64,000 bases of DNA, from assembly GCA_902363125.1 (NCBI GenBank), contig CABIZD010000009.1:19517-83516 (forward strand). Direction: 5' to 3'. A program made the translations under genes and the position numbers. Below, in pieces: positions 1 through 10,512 of the stretch (the first letter of the stretch is position 1; each line of letters starts with the position of its first letter). Origin of the DNA: Coriobacteriaceae bacterium (GTDB lineage: Bacteria > Actinomycetota > Coriobacteriia > Coriobacteriales > Coriobacteriaceae). The notes beneath the pieces are model-generated. The model was not told the DNA's origin, did not search any database, and saw nothing but the letters and a program-made list of their open reading frames with translations.

Positions 1-162
1 TACCGCGATCCCATCCGCATCGGAGCGGGCAAGAAGTCCATGGCCTTTGCGCTTACGTATCGCTCCGACGACCACACGCTTACCAGCGAAGAGGTCGAAA
101 AGGCGCACCAGAAGATCGTTACCAAGGTGTGCAAGGGCGTAAACGGCGAGGTCCGCGGCTAG
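1..162 (+). CDS. pheT: Phenylalanyl-tRNA synthetase beta subunit, C-terminal end (partial)
   Basis: Frame 1 is open from the left edge to a TAG at 160-162, giving 53 residues that match the end of the PheT anticodon-binding (FDX-ACB) domain. Visible marks are the GAGKKSMAFALTYRSDD strand, the TLTSEEVEKAHQKIV helix and the terminal GEVRG. PheT pairs with PheS to charge tRNA-Phe in the cytosol. The rest of the gene lies outside the window. The fold-specific pattern (KSMAF..TY, D..TLT..EV) makes the call fairly safe although the fragment is short. Confidence 0.85.
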   Translation, partial: YRDPIRIGAGKKSMAFALTYRSDDHTLTSEEVEKAHQKIVTKVCKGVNGEVRG

Positions 163-283
163 GTCCTGCGCCGGATATAGGCCAGCGTCGGCTGCCGTCG
201 AGTCTTACGTGACTGCTGTTTTCGGTATAAGGCACCGTTGAGCCTGCATATATGACACGCGCATTACATAACGGCGTGCTGCT

Positions 284-312
284 TTGTCGGCAGTGCGCCG
301 TTTTGCTATGAT
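284..312 (+). promoter_or_regulatory. Sigma-70-type promoter of the nickel/cobalt transporter operon
   Basis: A -35 box TTGTCG (284-289) and a -10 box TATGAT (307-312) are separated by exactly 17 bp. Transcription should start near 319, immediately before the inverted repeat at 323-350, leaving a leader of about 90 nt before the start codon at 408. Confidence 0.65.
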
Positions 313-322
313 AGCCCGCGGC

Positions 323-350
323 GTGTTACGAATCTGACATTACGTAACAC
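323..350 (+). promoter_or_regulatory. NikR-like operator GTGTTAC-N14-GTAACAC
   Basis: The half-sites GTGTTAC (323-329) and GTAACAC (344-350) are perfect inverted repeats separated by 14 bp. This is the form reported for nickel-responsive NikR operators in delta-proteobacteria such as Desulfovibrio. The site begins about 10 bp after the -10 box, where a bound repressor would block initiation. It argues that the downstream ECF transporter carries nickel. The nikR gene itself is not in the window. Confidence 0.6.
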
Positions 351-407
351 TGGAAAGGTGATTCAAGCGGCGTTGCAATTCCGTGCGCCGATAACCGGGA
401 GGCGTAC

Positions 408-1493
408 ATGCACATTCCAGATAATTATCTGTCCCCGCAGACCGATGCCGTCATGGCGGTGGCAATGGTGCCCGTCTGGGTTCACTGTATCAAGAAGGTG
501 CGCGCCACGCTCGATCGCGAGCACATGGCTTTCCTGGGCATCTGCGCCGCATTTTCCTTCTTGCTTATGATGTTCAACGTGCCGCTGCCCGGCGGCACCA
601 CTGGCCACGCCGTTGGTGGCGCACTCATCGCGCTGCTGCTGGGCCCCGAGGCCGCGGCTATCGCGGTTTCGGTCGCGCTGGCGCTGCAAGCGCTGCTGTT
701 TGGCGACGGCGGCATCCTGTCCTTTGGCGCTAACTGCTTTAACATGGCCTTCGTGTTGCCGTTTGCCGCAGCCATCGTGTTCCGCGCGCTTAACAGCCGT
801 TTGCACGACAAGAGCTGGGGCACCTCGGTTTCGGCCATCGTAAGCGGCTGGGTCGGCCTGTGCCTGGCGGCCCTGTGCGCAGCAATCGAGTTTGGTATTC
901 AGCCGATGCTTTTCACGAATGCTTCGGGCGCTCCGCTGTACTGCCCCTTCCCGCTGTCCATTGCCATTCCGGCCATGATGATCCCGCATATGTTGGTAGC
1001 CGGCGTGGTCGAGGGCGTGGCGACTGCCGCGATCTACGGCTTTATCAAGAAGACGGCGCCGAGCGTTATCGTCGGCCCCGAAGCCGCCGATGGACAGCTT
1101 GCTGCCGAGGGCGCTGCTGCAAAGAAGACCTCGCTGGTCCCCACGCTCATCTTGGTTGCCGTGCTTGTTGTGGCCACGCCGCTGGGCCTGCTGGCCACGG
1201 GTGACGCCTGGGGTGAGTGGGACGCCGAGGGCGCCGCGACCGCCGTTCAGGAGGCTGGCGACGACAGCCTGCAGGCTTCGGTCGGTCTCGACACCCCGAC
1301 CTTTGCCGACGCTCTGCCTACGGGTGATTACCTGCAGGCCTATTCCGAGGAGCAGGGTCTCGGCTTTGCCGGTCAGGCTGCCATGTATATCCTGTCCGGC
1401 GTGATTGGCGTGGCGGTGCTCACCATCGCATTCCGTCTGATCTCGCTGACGGTCAAGGAAAGCGGAGCCCATGGCGATGGTCGAGCTGCCTAG
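408..1493 (+). CDS. cbiM: ECF nickel/cobalt transporter substrate-binding subunit (NikMN/CbiM type)
   Basis: This is the integral-membrane S component of an energy-coupling-factor importer. The protein opens with MHIPD, where the N-terminal Met-His of this family coordinates the metal, and it carries the PLPGGTTGHAVG segment typical of CbiM/NikM. Residues 1-220 give the multi-helix CbiM core. Residues of about 240-355 form a second part with one helix at each end and a polar middle, resembling a fused NikN/PDGLE-type domain, so 361 residues fit a fusion. A GGGAGG site at 397-402 sets the ATG at 408. The NikR-like operator upstream favours nickel over cobalt; the sequence alone cannot decide. 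The start codon of the T component overlaps its 3' end. Confidence 0.88.
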   Translation: MHIPDNYLSPQTDAVMAVAMVPVWVHCIKKVRATLDREHMAFLGICAAFSFLLMMFNVPLPGGTTGHAVGGALIALLLGPEAAAIAVSVALALQALLFGDGGILSFGANCFNMAFVLPFAAAIVFRALNSRLHDKSWGTSVSAIVSGWVGLCLAALCAAIEFGIQPMLFTNASGAPLYCPFPLSIAIPAMMIPHMLVAGVVEGVATAAIYGFIKKTAPSVIVGPEAADGQLAAEGAAAKKTSLVPTLILVAVLVVATPLGLLATGDAWGEWDAEGAATAVQEAGDDSLQASVGLDTPTFADALPTGDYLQAYSEEQGLGFAGQAAMYILSGVIGVAVLTIAFRLISLTVKESGAHGDGRAA

Positions 1494-2307
1494 CTGGCTT
1501 GCGGCCGAGGAGCGATACGAGCCCGCGGGGGTTCGGCATCGAGTGATGCAAAAGAATGTCCTGCACCTGGCGAGCCTGCTTGAGCGGGTTCGCCTGGGTG
1601 GAGGCGCGCACGAGGGCGGGTCGATGGTCGACCGCGCCCTTTCTTGCGTTTCGGCTCCGGTGCGCCTGGTGGGGATGTTCGTTTGCGTCCTGTGCGTGTG
1701 TCTGACGCAGAGCCCGCTGTACCTCATGCTGATGGCGGCTATCGCACTGGTGCTCGTTGCCGTGCGCCCCGTACGCGGACTGCGGGCAACCTTTGTGCCG
1801 GCGCTTGGCGCTGCGGGGCTCGCGGTGGTTCTGGCGCTGCCCGCCTTGCTGCTGGACGCTTCTGCCGCGGGCGCCATGCTCAAGATTGCGCTCAAGACCT
1901 TCATTAATGTGTCGCTAGTGCTGGGCGTTTCGTGGACCCTCACGTGGAGCCGCATGTCGGCGTCGCTCAAGATACTGCATCTACCCGACGAAGTTATCTT
2001 TACGTTTGATATGGCGCTCAAGCACATCGAGGTGCTGGGTCGCACGGCGCACAATCTGTGCGAATCGGTCATGCTGCGCAGCGTGGGTCGTGCGCCTGCG
2101 GGTTTTTCGCGCACCGACTCGCTGGCGGGTATCATGGGCATGACGTTTATCAAGGCGATGGAATGCAGCCGCGCGATGGACGAGGCTATGCTTTGCCGCG
2201 GCTTTACCGGTGCGTATCCGGCGCCCGCGCGTGTCGGGTTTGGCTGGCGCGATGCGGTCTATGCGGCCGGCGTGGCGCTGCTGGCAGTGTTGTGCGCCGT
2301 GCTGTAG
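1471..2307 (+). CDS. ECF transporter transmembrane component T (CbiQ/NikQ type)
   Basis: This is the energy-coupling membrane subunit linking the substrate-binding protein to the ATPase. Hydrophobic helices lie at about residues 65-85, 88-105, 113-130 and 140-155, with a last helix at 262-278. The family's arginine-containing coupling segment is visible as AMLCRGFTG near residue 240, and SVMLRSVGR near 205 may be the other. The ATG at 1471 overlaps the previous gene by 23 bp, which suggests translational coupling in the order S, T, ATPase. About 50 N-terminal residues precede the first helix. An internal start is possible, but no better ribosome binding site was seen. Confidence 0.85.
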   Translation: MAMVELPSWLAAEERYEPAGVRHRVMQKNVLHLASLLERVRLGGGAHEGGSMVDRALSCVSAPVRLVGMFVCVLCVCLTQSPLYLMLMAAIALVLVAVRPVRGLRATFVPALGAAGLAVVLALPALLLDASAAGAMLKIALKTFINVSLVLGVSWTLTWSRMSASLKILHLPDEVIFTFDMALKHIEVLGRTAHNLCESVMLRSVGRAPAGFSRTDSLAGIMGMTFIKAMECSRAMDEAMLCRGFTGAYPAPARVGFGWRDAVYAAGVALLAVLCAVL

Positions 2308-2353
2308 ACGCTGCTGGTTTCGACTGGGGATGCAAATAGGGAAGGGCGACGTT

Positions 2354-3121
2354 TTGACGATCGATATGAATAGTGCGGCGGGCACGAACGGCGCGCGCGC
2401 CGAGGCCATGCCGCTCATCGAGCTGCGCGACGTGGTGTTCTCCTATGCGGGGCATACGGTTGTCGATGGTGTGTCGCTGCAGGTCGATCGTGGTGAACTC
2501 GTTGCCCTGCTCGGTCCCAACGGCTGCGGCAAGACGACGATCATGCGCCTTATCAACGGCCTTGAGCTCGCGGACGCAGGGGCATACCTGTTCGACGGGC
2601 ATGTGATCGATGCGGCGTTTCTAAAGGATTCCGCGGCTGCTCAGCGTTTTCATCAGCGCGTGGGCTTTGTGTTCCAGAATGCCGATGCCCAGCTCTTTTG
2701 CGCTACGGTGGGCGAGGAAGTTGCTTTTGGTCCCGCGCAGATGGGGCTGCCGGCAGACGAGCTCGAGCGCCGCGTGCGCGATGCCATGGAACTGTTCCAG
2801 GTTACCGATCTGGTCGATGCCTCGCCTTATCAGCTTTCGGGCGGGCAAAAGAAGCGTGTTGCGCTGGCTGCCGTCGTGTCGATGAACCCCGATATCCTGG
2901 TGCTCGACGAGCCTACCAATGGACTTGACGAGGACTCTTGCGACATCGTGGTCAACTTCCTGCTGGCCTATGTTGCTGCCGGTAAGACGGTCTTGATGAG
3001 TACACATCATCAGGATTTGGTGCGACGCCTGGGTGCCCGCGCCATCTATATCGATCGATACCACCATGTGGTCGAGGCACCTTCGCCGTCGTATGGAACC
3101 GAAAGCGGTGCTACGGACTAG
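2354..3121 (+). CDS. ECF transporter ATP-binding protein (CbiO/NikO type)
   Basis: This ABC ATPase powers the metal importer. It has a Walker A motif (GPNGCGKTT), a Q-loop region (FVFQNADAQLF, typical of ECF ATPases), the signature LSGGQKKR, a Walker B (ILVLDEPTNGLD) and the switch histidine in STHHQD. The start chosen is the TTG at 2354, because an AGGGAAGGG ribosome binding site ends about 7 bases before it. The ATG at 2330 and the ATG at 2366 are in-frame alternatives with poorer spacing. Only one ATPase is encoded, so it should act as a homodimer, as in CbiMNQO-type importers. It completes an operon of three genes. Confidence 0.88.
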   Translation: MTIDMNSAAGTNGARAEAMPLIELRDVVFSYAGHTVVDGVSLQVDRGELVALLGPNGCGKTTIMRLINGLELADAGAYLFDGHVIDAAFLKDSAAAQRFHQRVGFVFQNADAQLFCATVGEEVAFGPAQMGLPADELERRVRDAMELFQVTDLVDASPYQLSGGQKKRVALAAVVSMNPDILVLDEPTNGLDEDSCDIVVNFLLAYVAAGKTVLMSTHHQDLVRRLGARAIYIDRYHHVVEAPSPSYGTESGATD

Positions 3122-3200
3122 TTGCTGCGTAGAGCGTGCGTAGCCGCCCGCGCGGCTTTGCCGTGATGGTATAGTTATCCAGGTTTTTATGGGGGTGGCT

Positions 3201-4049
3201 ATGCCAAGCTGGAACATTCATATCGCTCAGACGGAGCGTTTGCTGGAGCGCACCGGTGCGCTTGCCAATAGCGTGCGCGACCGCAATGCCTTTTTGTTTG
3301 GCTGCGTGGTTCCGGATATCTTCGTGGGCTATATGGTCCCTGGCATCGCCGATCCCATCCCGTACCGCATTACGCACTTTGCCAAGCCTGAGCCCATCCC
3401 TAAGCCTCGTGAGCATGAGTTCTGGGATACCTATGTGGCACCGTTGCTTAATAGTTCGCCCACCGGTGCGCCGGCCGCAGCGACCTCGATTATCGAGGAA
3501 CGCGAGCGACTGAACCGCGTGCACTATCCCCAGCGTTACAAGGATGCCGAGCCGGTTGCCGGTCCCGGCACCTGTGAGTTCTCGCTTGCGTCCGAAGATG
3601 TGGCGCAGTCGCTGCTCGATTTAACACTGGGCGTCTGGTCGCATCTGGTGGCCGATACCGTATGGAATACGCGCGTGAATCAGTACCTGGAGGCGCACGG
3701 CGGCAAGCCATGTGAGGAGTTCCGCATTAAAAAGCAAGGCGACTTTGACTGGTTTGGCAAGACGCTCGGCATTGTTTCCATCCCGCGTGCGACCGATCGC
3801 CTGTATACCGCCGCGACGCGTTTTGGGCAGTATCCCATCCATAAAGAATATGTGCTCAAGACCATCGGCGTTATGCACGAGATTGTACGCGAAAACCCCG
3901 GCGAGCCCGATCATCCGCCGTATCGCCTGCTAACTGAGGAGTTCTTCGACTCAACGTTTACCGAGGTCATCGAGCTGACCGAGGCAGGCTTTGCGGCTCG
4001 CGTTGCTGCTTCTGACGTTCCGGCAGTCCCCCTGATCGCTAGCTGCTAG
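3201..4049 (+). CDS. Zinc-dependent phospholipase C/D-like protein
   Basis: The protein begins MPSWNIHIAQ and contains FLFGCVVPDIFVGY, HFAKPEP and a central GVWSHLVADTVWN segment. This set of histidines and aspartates resembles the zinc-dependent phospholipase C/nuclease P1 fold (PF00882-like family), whose members are mostly uncharacterised. At 282 residues it is close to the usual length. I take the ATG at 3201 rather than the in-frame ATG at 3189, because a GGGGG run sits 7-8 bases before 3201 and the family starts with MPxWxxH. It stands alone, about 80 bp after the transporter operon, and convergent to pyk. Substrate and activity are unknown. Confidence 0.6.
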   Translation: MPSWNIHIAQTERLLERTGALANSVRDRNAFLFGCVVPDIFVGYMVPGIADPIPYRITHFAKPEPIPKPREHEFWDTYVAPLLNSSPTGAPAAATSIIEERERLNRVHYPQRYKDAEPVAGPGTCEFSLASEDVAQSLLDLTLGVWSHLVADTVWNTRVNQYLEAHGGKPCEEFRIKKQGDFDWFGKTLGIVSIPRATDRLYTAATRFGQYPIHKEYVLKTIGVMHEIVRENPGEPDHPPYRLLTEEFFDSTFTEVIELTEAGFAARVAASDVPAVPLIASC

Positions 4050-4183
4050 CCGGCCGGCTTTACGGAGAACAGTTCATCCCAATTGACCAACGGCTCCCGT
4101 CGCAGGCGTCTTCGGTGGTGCGCTCGGCATCGGAGAGGCTTGCGACTGAACGCAAATCGATGAGGCGGCATATGAAGAAGGTC

Positions 4184-4216
4184 TTAAAAAAGCCCGGAAG
4201 GCAATGCCTTCCGGGC
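4184..4216 (-). terminator. Rho-independent terminator of pyk
   Basis: On the minus strand a GCCCGGAAGGC/GCCTTCCGGGC stem is followed by six T residues (the A-run at 4186-4191 on the plus strand). It lies 34 bases past the pyk stop. Confidence 0.85.
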
Positions 4217-4249
4217 CCTTTGCAATGCAAATCTGCTTGCAAGTGCGAT

Positions 4250-5710
4250 TTAGCGCACCTGAGCGACGTAAGCGACGTTGGTCGAGGAGACCTTGTCCTC
4301 GAGCTGAACGCTCATGCGGGGATCGCCGGCGGTAGCGACGGTCAGGTCGCCGGCCTCGACGTAGCCGAGCTCCTTGGCGGTCTCGATCGCCTTGACGATC
4401 GTGCCGTTGACGGTGCCCTGGGTAATCTCGGCCTGGTGCGGGATAACGCCCCAGTACATGATCATCTGCTGGACGGCCCACTCGTGGCGGGAGAATGCGC
4501 AGATCGGCATGTTGGGACGGAAGTGCGAGATCAGGCGAGCGGTACGACCGGTGGTCGTCGGCACGGTGATGCACTTGGCGCCAACGGTGGTGGCCATGTT
4601 CACAGCGGACATACCCACAACGTTGTTGACAACGCGGGTGCCGTGAGCATCGGCCGGAACCTCGAGCGGAGCGTGGGCCGGGAGGTACTTCTCGGCCTCG
4701 AGAGCGATGCTGGCCTGCATCTTGACGGCCTCGACCGGGTACTTACCGGCAGCGGACTCGCCGGACAGCATGACGGCGTCGGTGCCGTCGTAGATGGCGT
4801 TAGCAACGTCGGCAACCTCGGCGCGCGTCGGGCGCGGGTTCTGCTGCATGGAGTCGAGCATCTGCGTAGCGGTGATGACGGGCTTGTAAGCCGCGTTGCA
4901 CTTGGCGATGATCTCCTTCTGGATGTGCGGAACGAGCTCGGGCTTAATCTCGATGCCCAGGTCGCCACGGGCGACCATGATGCCGTCAGAAGCCTCGAGG
5001 ATCTCGTCGAAGTTCTCGACGCCCAGGGCGCACTCGATCTTCGGGAAGATCGTCACGTGCTCGCCGCCGTTCTCGCGGCAAAGCTCGCGGATGCCGCGGA
5101 CAGACTCGCCGTCACGGATGAAGGAAGCGGCGATGTAGTCGATGTTCTCGGTCAGGCCAAAGAGGATGTCCTGACGATCGCGCTCGGTGATGGCGGGCAG
5201 CGAGATGTTGACGTTGGGCATGTTGACGCCCTTGCGCTCGCCGATCAGGCCGTCGTTCTTAACGACGCAGGTCATGTCCTGGCCGCTGACGGACTCGACC
5301 TCGAGGGCAACCAGGCCGTCATCGATCAGGATGAGGGAGCCCTTCTCGACCTCGGAGGGCAGAGCCAGGTAGTCGAGGGAGATGTGCTCAGCGGTGCCGT
5401 GGAAATCCTCGGACGTGGGCTGAGCGGTGACGACGATCTTATCGCCGGTCTTGACGGCAACCTTCTTGCCATCGACCAGAAGGCCGGTGCGGACCTCGGG
5501 GCCCTTGGTGTCGAGCAGGATGCCGACGGGCAGACCGAGCTCCTTGGAAATACGACGGACGCGCTCGATGCGACCGTGGTGCTCGTCGTAGGATCCGTGC
5601 GAGAAGTTAAAACGGGCGACGTTCATGCCCGCCTTGATCATCTCGCGGATGGTCTCGTCGCTATCGCAGGCGGGACCCATGGTGCATACAATCTTGGTGC
5701 GCTTGTACAT
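4250..5710 (-). CDS. pyk: Pyruvate kinase
   Basis: It converts phosphoenolpyruvate and ADP to pyruvate and ATP, the last step of glycolysis. The N-terminus carries the TKIVCTMGPA strand and NVARFNFSHGSYDEH, with the lysine/arginine and Asn-Ser-His residues that bind phosphate and potassium. The active-site segment FPKIECALGVENFDEI and the MVARGDLGIEI motif of the barrel are present, as are ATQMLDSM and MLSGESAAGKYP. The 486 residues cover the barrel, the B domain and a C-terminal domain; there is no extra PEP-utiliser domain. It is encoded alone on the minus strand, with a GGAGG-type site upstream of the ATG at 5710. Confidence 0.96.
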   Translation of the reverse strand: MYKRTKIVCTMGPACDSDETIREMIKAGMNVARFNFSHGSYDEHHGRIERVRRISKELGLPVGILLDTKGPEVRTGLLVDGKKVAVKTGDKIVVTAQPTSEDFHGTAEHISLDYLALPSEVEKGSLILIDDGLVALEVESVSGQDMTCVVKNDGLIGERKGVNMPNVNISLPAITERDRQDILFGLTENIDYIAASFIRDGESVRGIRELCRENGGEHVTIFPKIECALGVENFDEILEASDGIMVARGDLGIEIKPELVPHIQKEIIAKCNAAYKPVITATQMLDSMQQNPRPTRAEVADVANAIYDGTDAVMLSGESAAGKYPVEAVKMQASIALEAEKYLPAHAPLEVPADAHGTRVVNNVVGMSAVNMATTVGAKCITVPTTTGRTARLISHFRPNMPICAFSRHEWAVQQMIMYWGVIPHQAEITQGTVNGTIVKAIETAKELGYVEAGDLTVATAGDPRMSVQLEDKVSSTNVAYVAQVR

Positions 5711-5773
5711 TCAGACCTCCATCTGACATCGTCTTGCGCTGATAGATAAACCATAAGAAATAAAACTGAGATG

Positions 5774-5779
5774 ATTATA
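5774..5779 (-). promoter_or_regulatory. Possible -10 box of pyk; remainder of the 5711-6003 gap
   Basis: A perfect TATAAT lies on the minus strand about 65 bp before the pyk ATG, but no convincing -35 box stands 16-18 bp further out. The rest of the gap up to about 6003 is AT-rich. I see no gene, repeat or clear hairpin in it. Confidence 0.4.
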
Positions 5780-6003
5780 ACGAAATGCCGACCGAATACC
5801 CCAAAAAATCGACCGTATGCCGAATTAGAAGTTCATTTTTTGCGGAAAAACGGTATATGCAAAAATTTTACCAACCGTTCTAACCGCTGCTATCTGGGCG
5901 ATATTTCAGTCTGACGATGCGCCGAAGAAAAAACGTTTTATCAATGTTGAGCATCACACTGTCTGCACCGTTGCGCCTGTGCCGTGTTTCCAGATGGAAT
6001 GTT

Positions 6004-6033
6004 TTGGCTAGACGCGTCGCTTTGGGGTACCAT
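6004..6033 (+). promoter_or_regulatory. Promoter of the P-type ATPase gene
   Basis: TTGGCT (6004-6009) and TACCAT (6028-6033) are spaced by 18 bp. This predicts a leader of about 110 nt that contains the structured region at 6048-6141. Confidence 0.45.
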
Positions 6034-6047
6034 AGCTCCACTATCAA

Positions 6048-6141
6048 CTGCCGCTCAGCACGGCAGCCTTGATGAGCCCTTGCCCTTCTCCTGGGAATTA
6101 TGATCGGGCATCAATCTGCTGAGTGGCCCGAATCCCAGGAG
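6048..6141 (+). promoter_or_regulatory. Structured mRNA leader that sequesters the ribosome binding site
   Basis: Hairpin 1 is CTGCCG/CGGCAG (6048-6053 with 6061-6066). A second, longer stem pairs CTCCTGGGA (6088-6096) with TCCCAGGAG (6133-6141), which includes the Shine-Dalgarno sequence AGGAGG. Inside it CGGGC (6105-6109) pairs with GCCCG (6126-6130). A competing pairing TGCCC (6081-6085) with GGGCA (6106-6110) would break the inner stem. The layout is that of a translational switch. I do not see the GGGGAGUA hallmark of the manganese yybP-ykoY riboswitch, so the ligand, if any, is unknown. Confidence 0.5.
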
Positions 6142-6151
6142 GGGACTCTAT

Positions 6152-8833
<2,682 letters not shown>

Positions 8834-8845
8834 GTTAACCTGTCC

Positions 8846-8933
8846 GGGCCCGCCCCACGCCCTTTCTCCCTCACTGGTCCTCGCGCTTCGCGCTGCGGGA
8901 TCGTTCGGGAGAAAGGGCTTCCGGGGCGGGCCC
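8846..8933. repeat. Long inverted repeat after the ATPase gene
   Basis: GGGCCCGCCCC (8846-8856) pairs with GGGGCGGGCCC (8923-8933), and GCCCTTTCTCCC (8859-8870) pairs with GGGAGAAAGGGC (8907-8918). The result is an 88-nt hairpin with 23 paired positions per arm, 12 bases after the stop codon. There is no T-run, so it is not an ordinary terminator. Confidence 0.7.
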
Positions 8934-8992
8934 TGCGCTATCCTTGCTGGCTTCTCTCCCGTGCGGATGAAAAGGGCTGAGGGAAAGTATGT

Positions 8993-9026
8993 GAGCTGGT
9001 CGGGCTTTGCCCGGCCAGCTCTTTTT
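8993..9026 (+). terminator. Rho-independent terminator before rsgA
   Basis: GAGCTGGTCGGGC (8993-9005) pairs with GCCCGGCCAGCTC (9009-9021), followed by TTTTT. It shows that rsgA starts downstream of this point and has its own promoter. Confidence 0.85.
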
Positions 9027-9074
9027 GATTTAAAATACCTGCTCAGTTGTGATTTATGGTGCTGGGAGGCGTTT

Positions 9075-10259
9075 GTGGCTAAGGCTAAGGCTAAGGCGAA
9101 GAAAAAGACGACGGGGGCGCGGGCTAAGCGTGACCGTCGTCGGAAGCTTGCGACCGAAGCCCCTGCATCTGCTGAGGAGTTGCTGGCAAGCGTACCGGGG
9201 CTTGACGCGCTGCAGGATGTTCCGGCGTTCGATGACCTGCCGGTCGATGCGGCTCAGCAGGCTGCATTTGACGACTTTTGCGCACAGGCCGAGGAGCCCG
9301 AGCAGATGCAGCTCGGTGCCGTGGTGCGCCTGGACCGCGGGTTTCCGCTGGTGGCGACTGCCGATGACACGTTTCGTGCCGAGCATGCCGTAGGGTTTGC
9401 CAAGTCACGTGGCGAGGACGAGGTCTTGCTGCCCGCCGTGGGCGACCGCGTGGCGGTTCGTCGTGCTCCCGGGCACGACATGGGCGTCATCGAGTGCGTA
9501 CTACCGCGCCGTACGAGCTTTGAGCGTTGGCGTGGCCGTGCCCGCGGTGAGCGCCAGGTGCTCTGCTCCAACGTTGACAGCGTGCTGATCGTGCAGGCGC
9601 TCGGCGCCGGCGAGGTGCTGCTCGACCGCGTGGCGCGCTCACTGGTGTTGGCGCTCGATTGCGACGCCGAGCCGGTGGTGGTGCTCACCAAGGCCGACCG
9701 CTGCGAGGCCGATGAGCTCGAGCGCGATCTGGACCGTGTGCGCCGTCTGGTGGGTCCGGACGTGCGCGTGATTGTGACGTCTTCTGCCGAGGGCCTCGGC
9801 CTGGACGAGGTGCGCGCCTGCGTGCCGGCTGGGAGCTGTGCCATGATCTTGGGCGAGTCGGGTGCCGGCAAGTCAACGCTGCTCAATGCGCTGCTGGGCC
9901 ACGATGCTCTGGCCACTGGCGGCGTGCGCGAGCGTGATGACCAAGGTCGCCACACCACGGTTGCGCGCGTGATGGTGGCACTGCCGGGCGACGCCGGCGT
10001 GATCGCCGATGCCCCGGGCCTGCGCAGTCTGCCGCTCGTGGGACATGAGCGGGGTCTGGCGCGCGCCTTCCCCGAGATCGTCGAGGCGTCGCGTGCGTGC
10101 CGGTTTGGCGATTGCACGCACACCCATGAGCCGGGTTGTGCCGTTCGCGAGGCCGAGGACGCGGGGCAGATCGACAGCCTGCGCCTGGAGACGTTCCAAA
10201 ACCTGGCGTCATCCATGCGCGTGAGTGCCCAAATGCTCGATCCCGATGTTCATCTGTAA
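9075..10259 (+). CDS. rsgA: Ribosome small subunit-dependent GTPase A
   Basis: This is a circularly permuted GTPase that assists late maturation of the 30S subunit. The order of motifs is the permuted one: an OB-fold (residues about 80-150), then NVDSVLIVQALG, the G4 motif VVLTKADRC, then G1 GESGAGKSTLLNAL, the G2 threonine segment RHTTVARV and G3 DAPGLRSL. A zinc-knuckle (CRFGDCTHTHEPGCAV) stands near the C-terminus. The start is the GTG at 9075 with GGGAGG at 9064-9069. Upstream in-frame ATGs lie before a terminator and are rejected. The first 20 residues are very lysine/arginine rich, which fits rRNA contact. Confidence 0.93.
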   Translation: MAKAKAKAKKKTTGARAKRDRRRKLATEAPASAEELLASVPGLDALQDVPAFDDLPVDAAQQAAFDDFCAQAEEPEQMQLGAVVRLDRGFPLVATADDTFRAEHAVGFAKSRGEDEVLLPAVGDRVAVRRAPGHDMGVIECVLPRRTSFERWRGRARGERQVLCSNVDSVLIVQALGAGEVLLDRVARSLVLALDCDAEPVVVLTKADRCEADELERDLDRVRRLVGPDVRVIVTSSAEGLGLDEVRACVPAGSCAMILGESGAGKSTLLNALLGHDALATGGVRERDDQGRHTTVARVMVALPGDAGVIADAPGLRSLPLVGHERGLARAFPEIVEASRACRFGDCTHTHEPGCAVREAEDAGQIDSLRLETFQNLASSMRVSAQMLDPDVHL

Positions 10260-10276
10260 TTGATTTTTCCTATGAC

Positions 10277-10312
10277 AGCCGTCTCCTAACTGCTTGGGAG
10301 GCGGCTTTTTTT
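10277..10312 (+). terminator. Rho-independent terminator of rsgA
   Basis: AGCCGTCTCC pairs with GGGAGGCGGCT around a 9-nt loop, followed by seven T residues. Confidence 0.88.
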
Positions 10313-10512
10313 GCTGCCAAAGCGCCTCGAAATATGCGTTTTGCCGACGTTCTGACCAAAACCTTGCCACGAGCTTGACGAGCTGGTCAGCTTTTGGTCA
10401 GCAATTGGTTTGACACGTAAAACCAAGATCGCGATTGCGCCGCTTTGCGCCCTGGTCGCCCAGACAATGGTGGTACGGGCATTTGCCCGGTGCTACCTTG
10501 AGAGGAGCGGCC

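Noticed and set aside
163-407. Cobalamin riboswitch before the ECF transporter
   Set aside because: No B12-box-like sequence or suitable fold is seen, and the leader after the promoter is only about 90 nt.
4115-5749. A 544-codon frame on the plus strand opposite pyk
   Set aside because: It is the complement of a well-supported pyruvate kinase gene. Long shadows are expected at this GC content; its translation is low-complexity Asp/Gly/Leu/Val.
8961-9074. Upstream ATG start for rsgA
   Set aside because: A strong terminator at 8993-9026 lies within that extension; the GTG at 9075 has a proper ribosome binding site.
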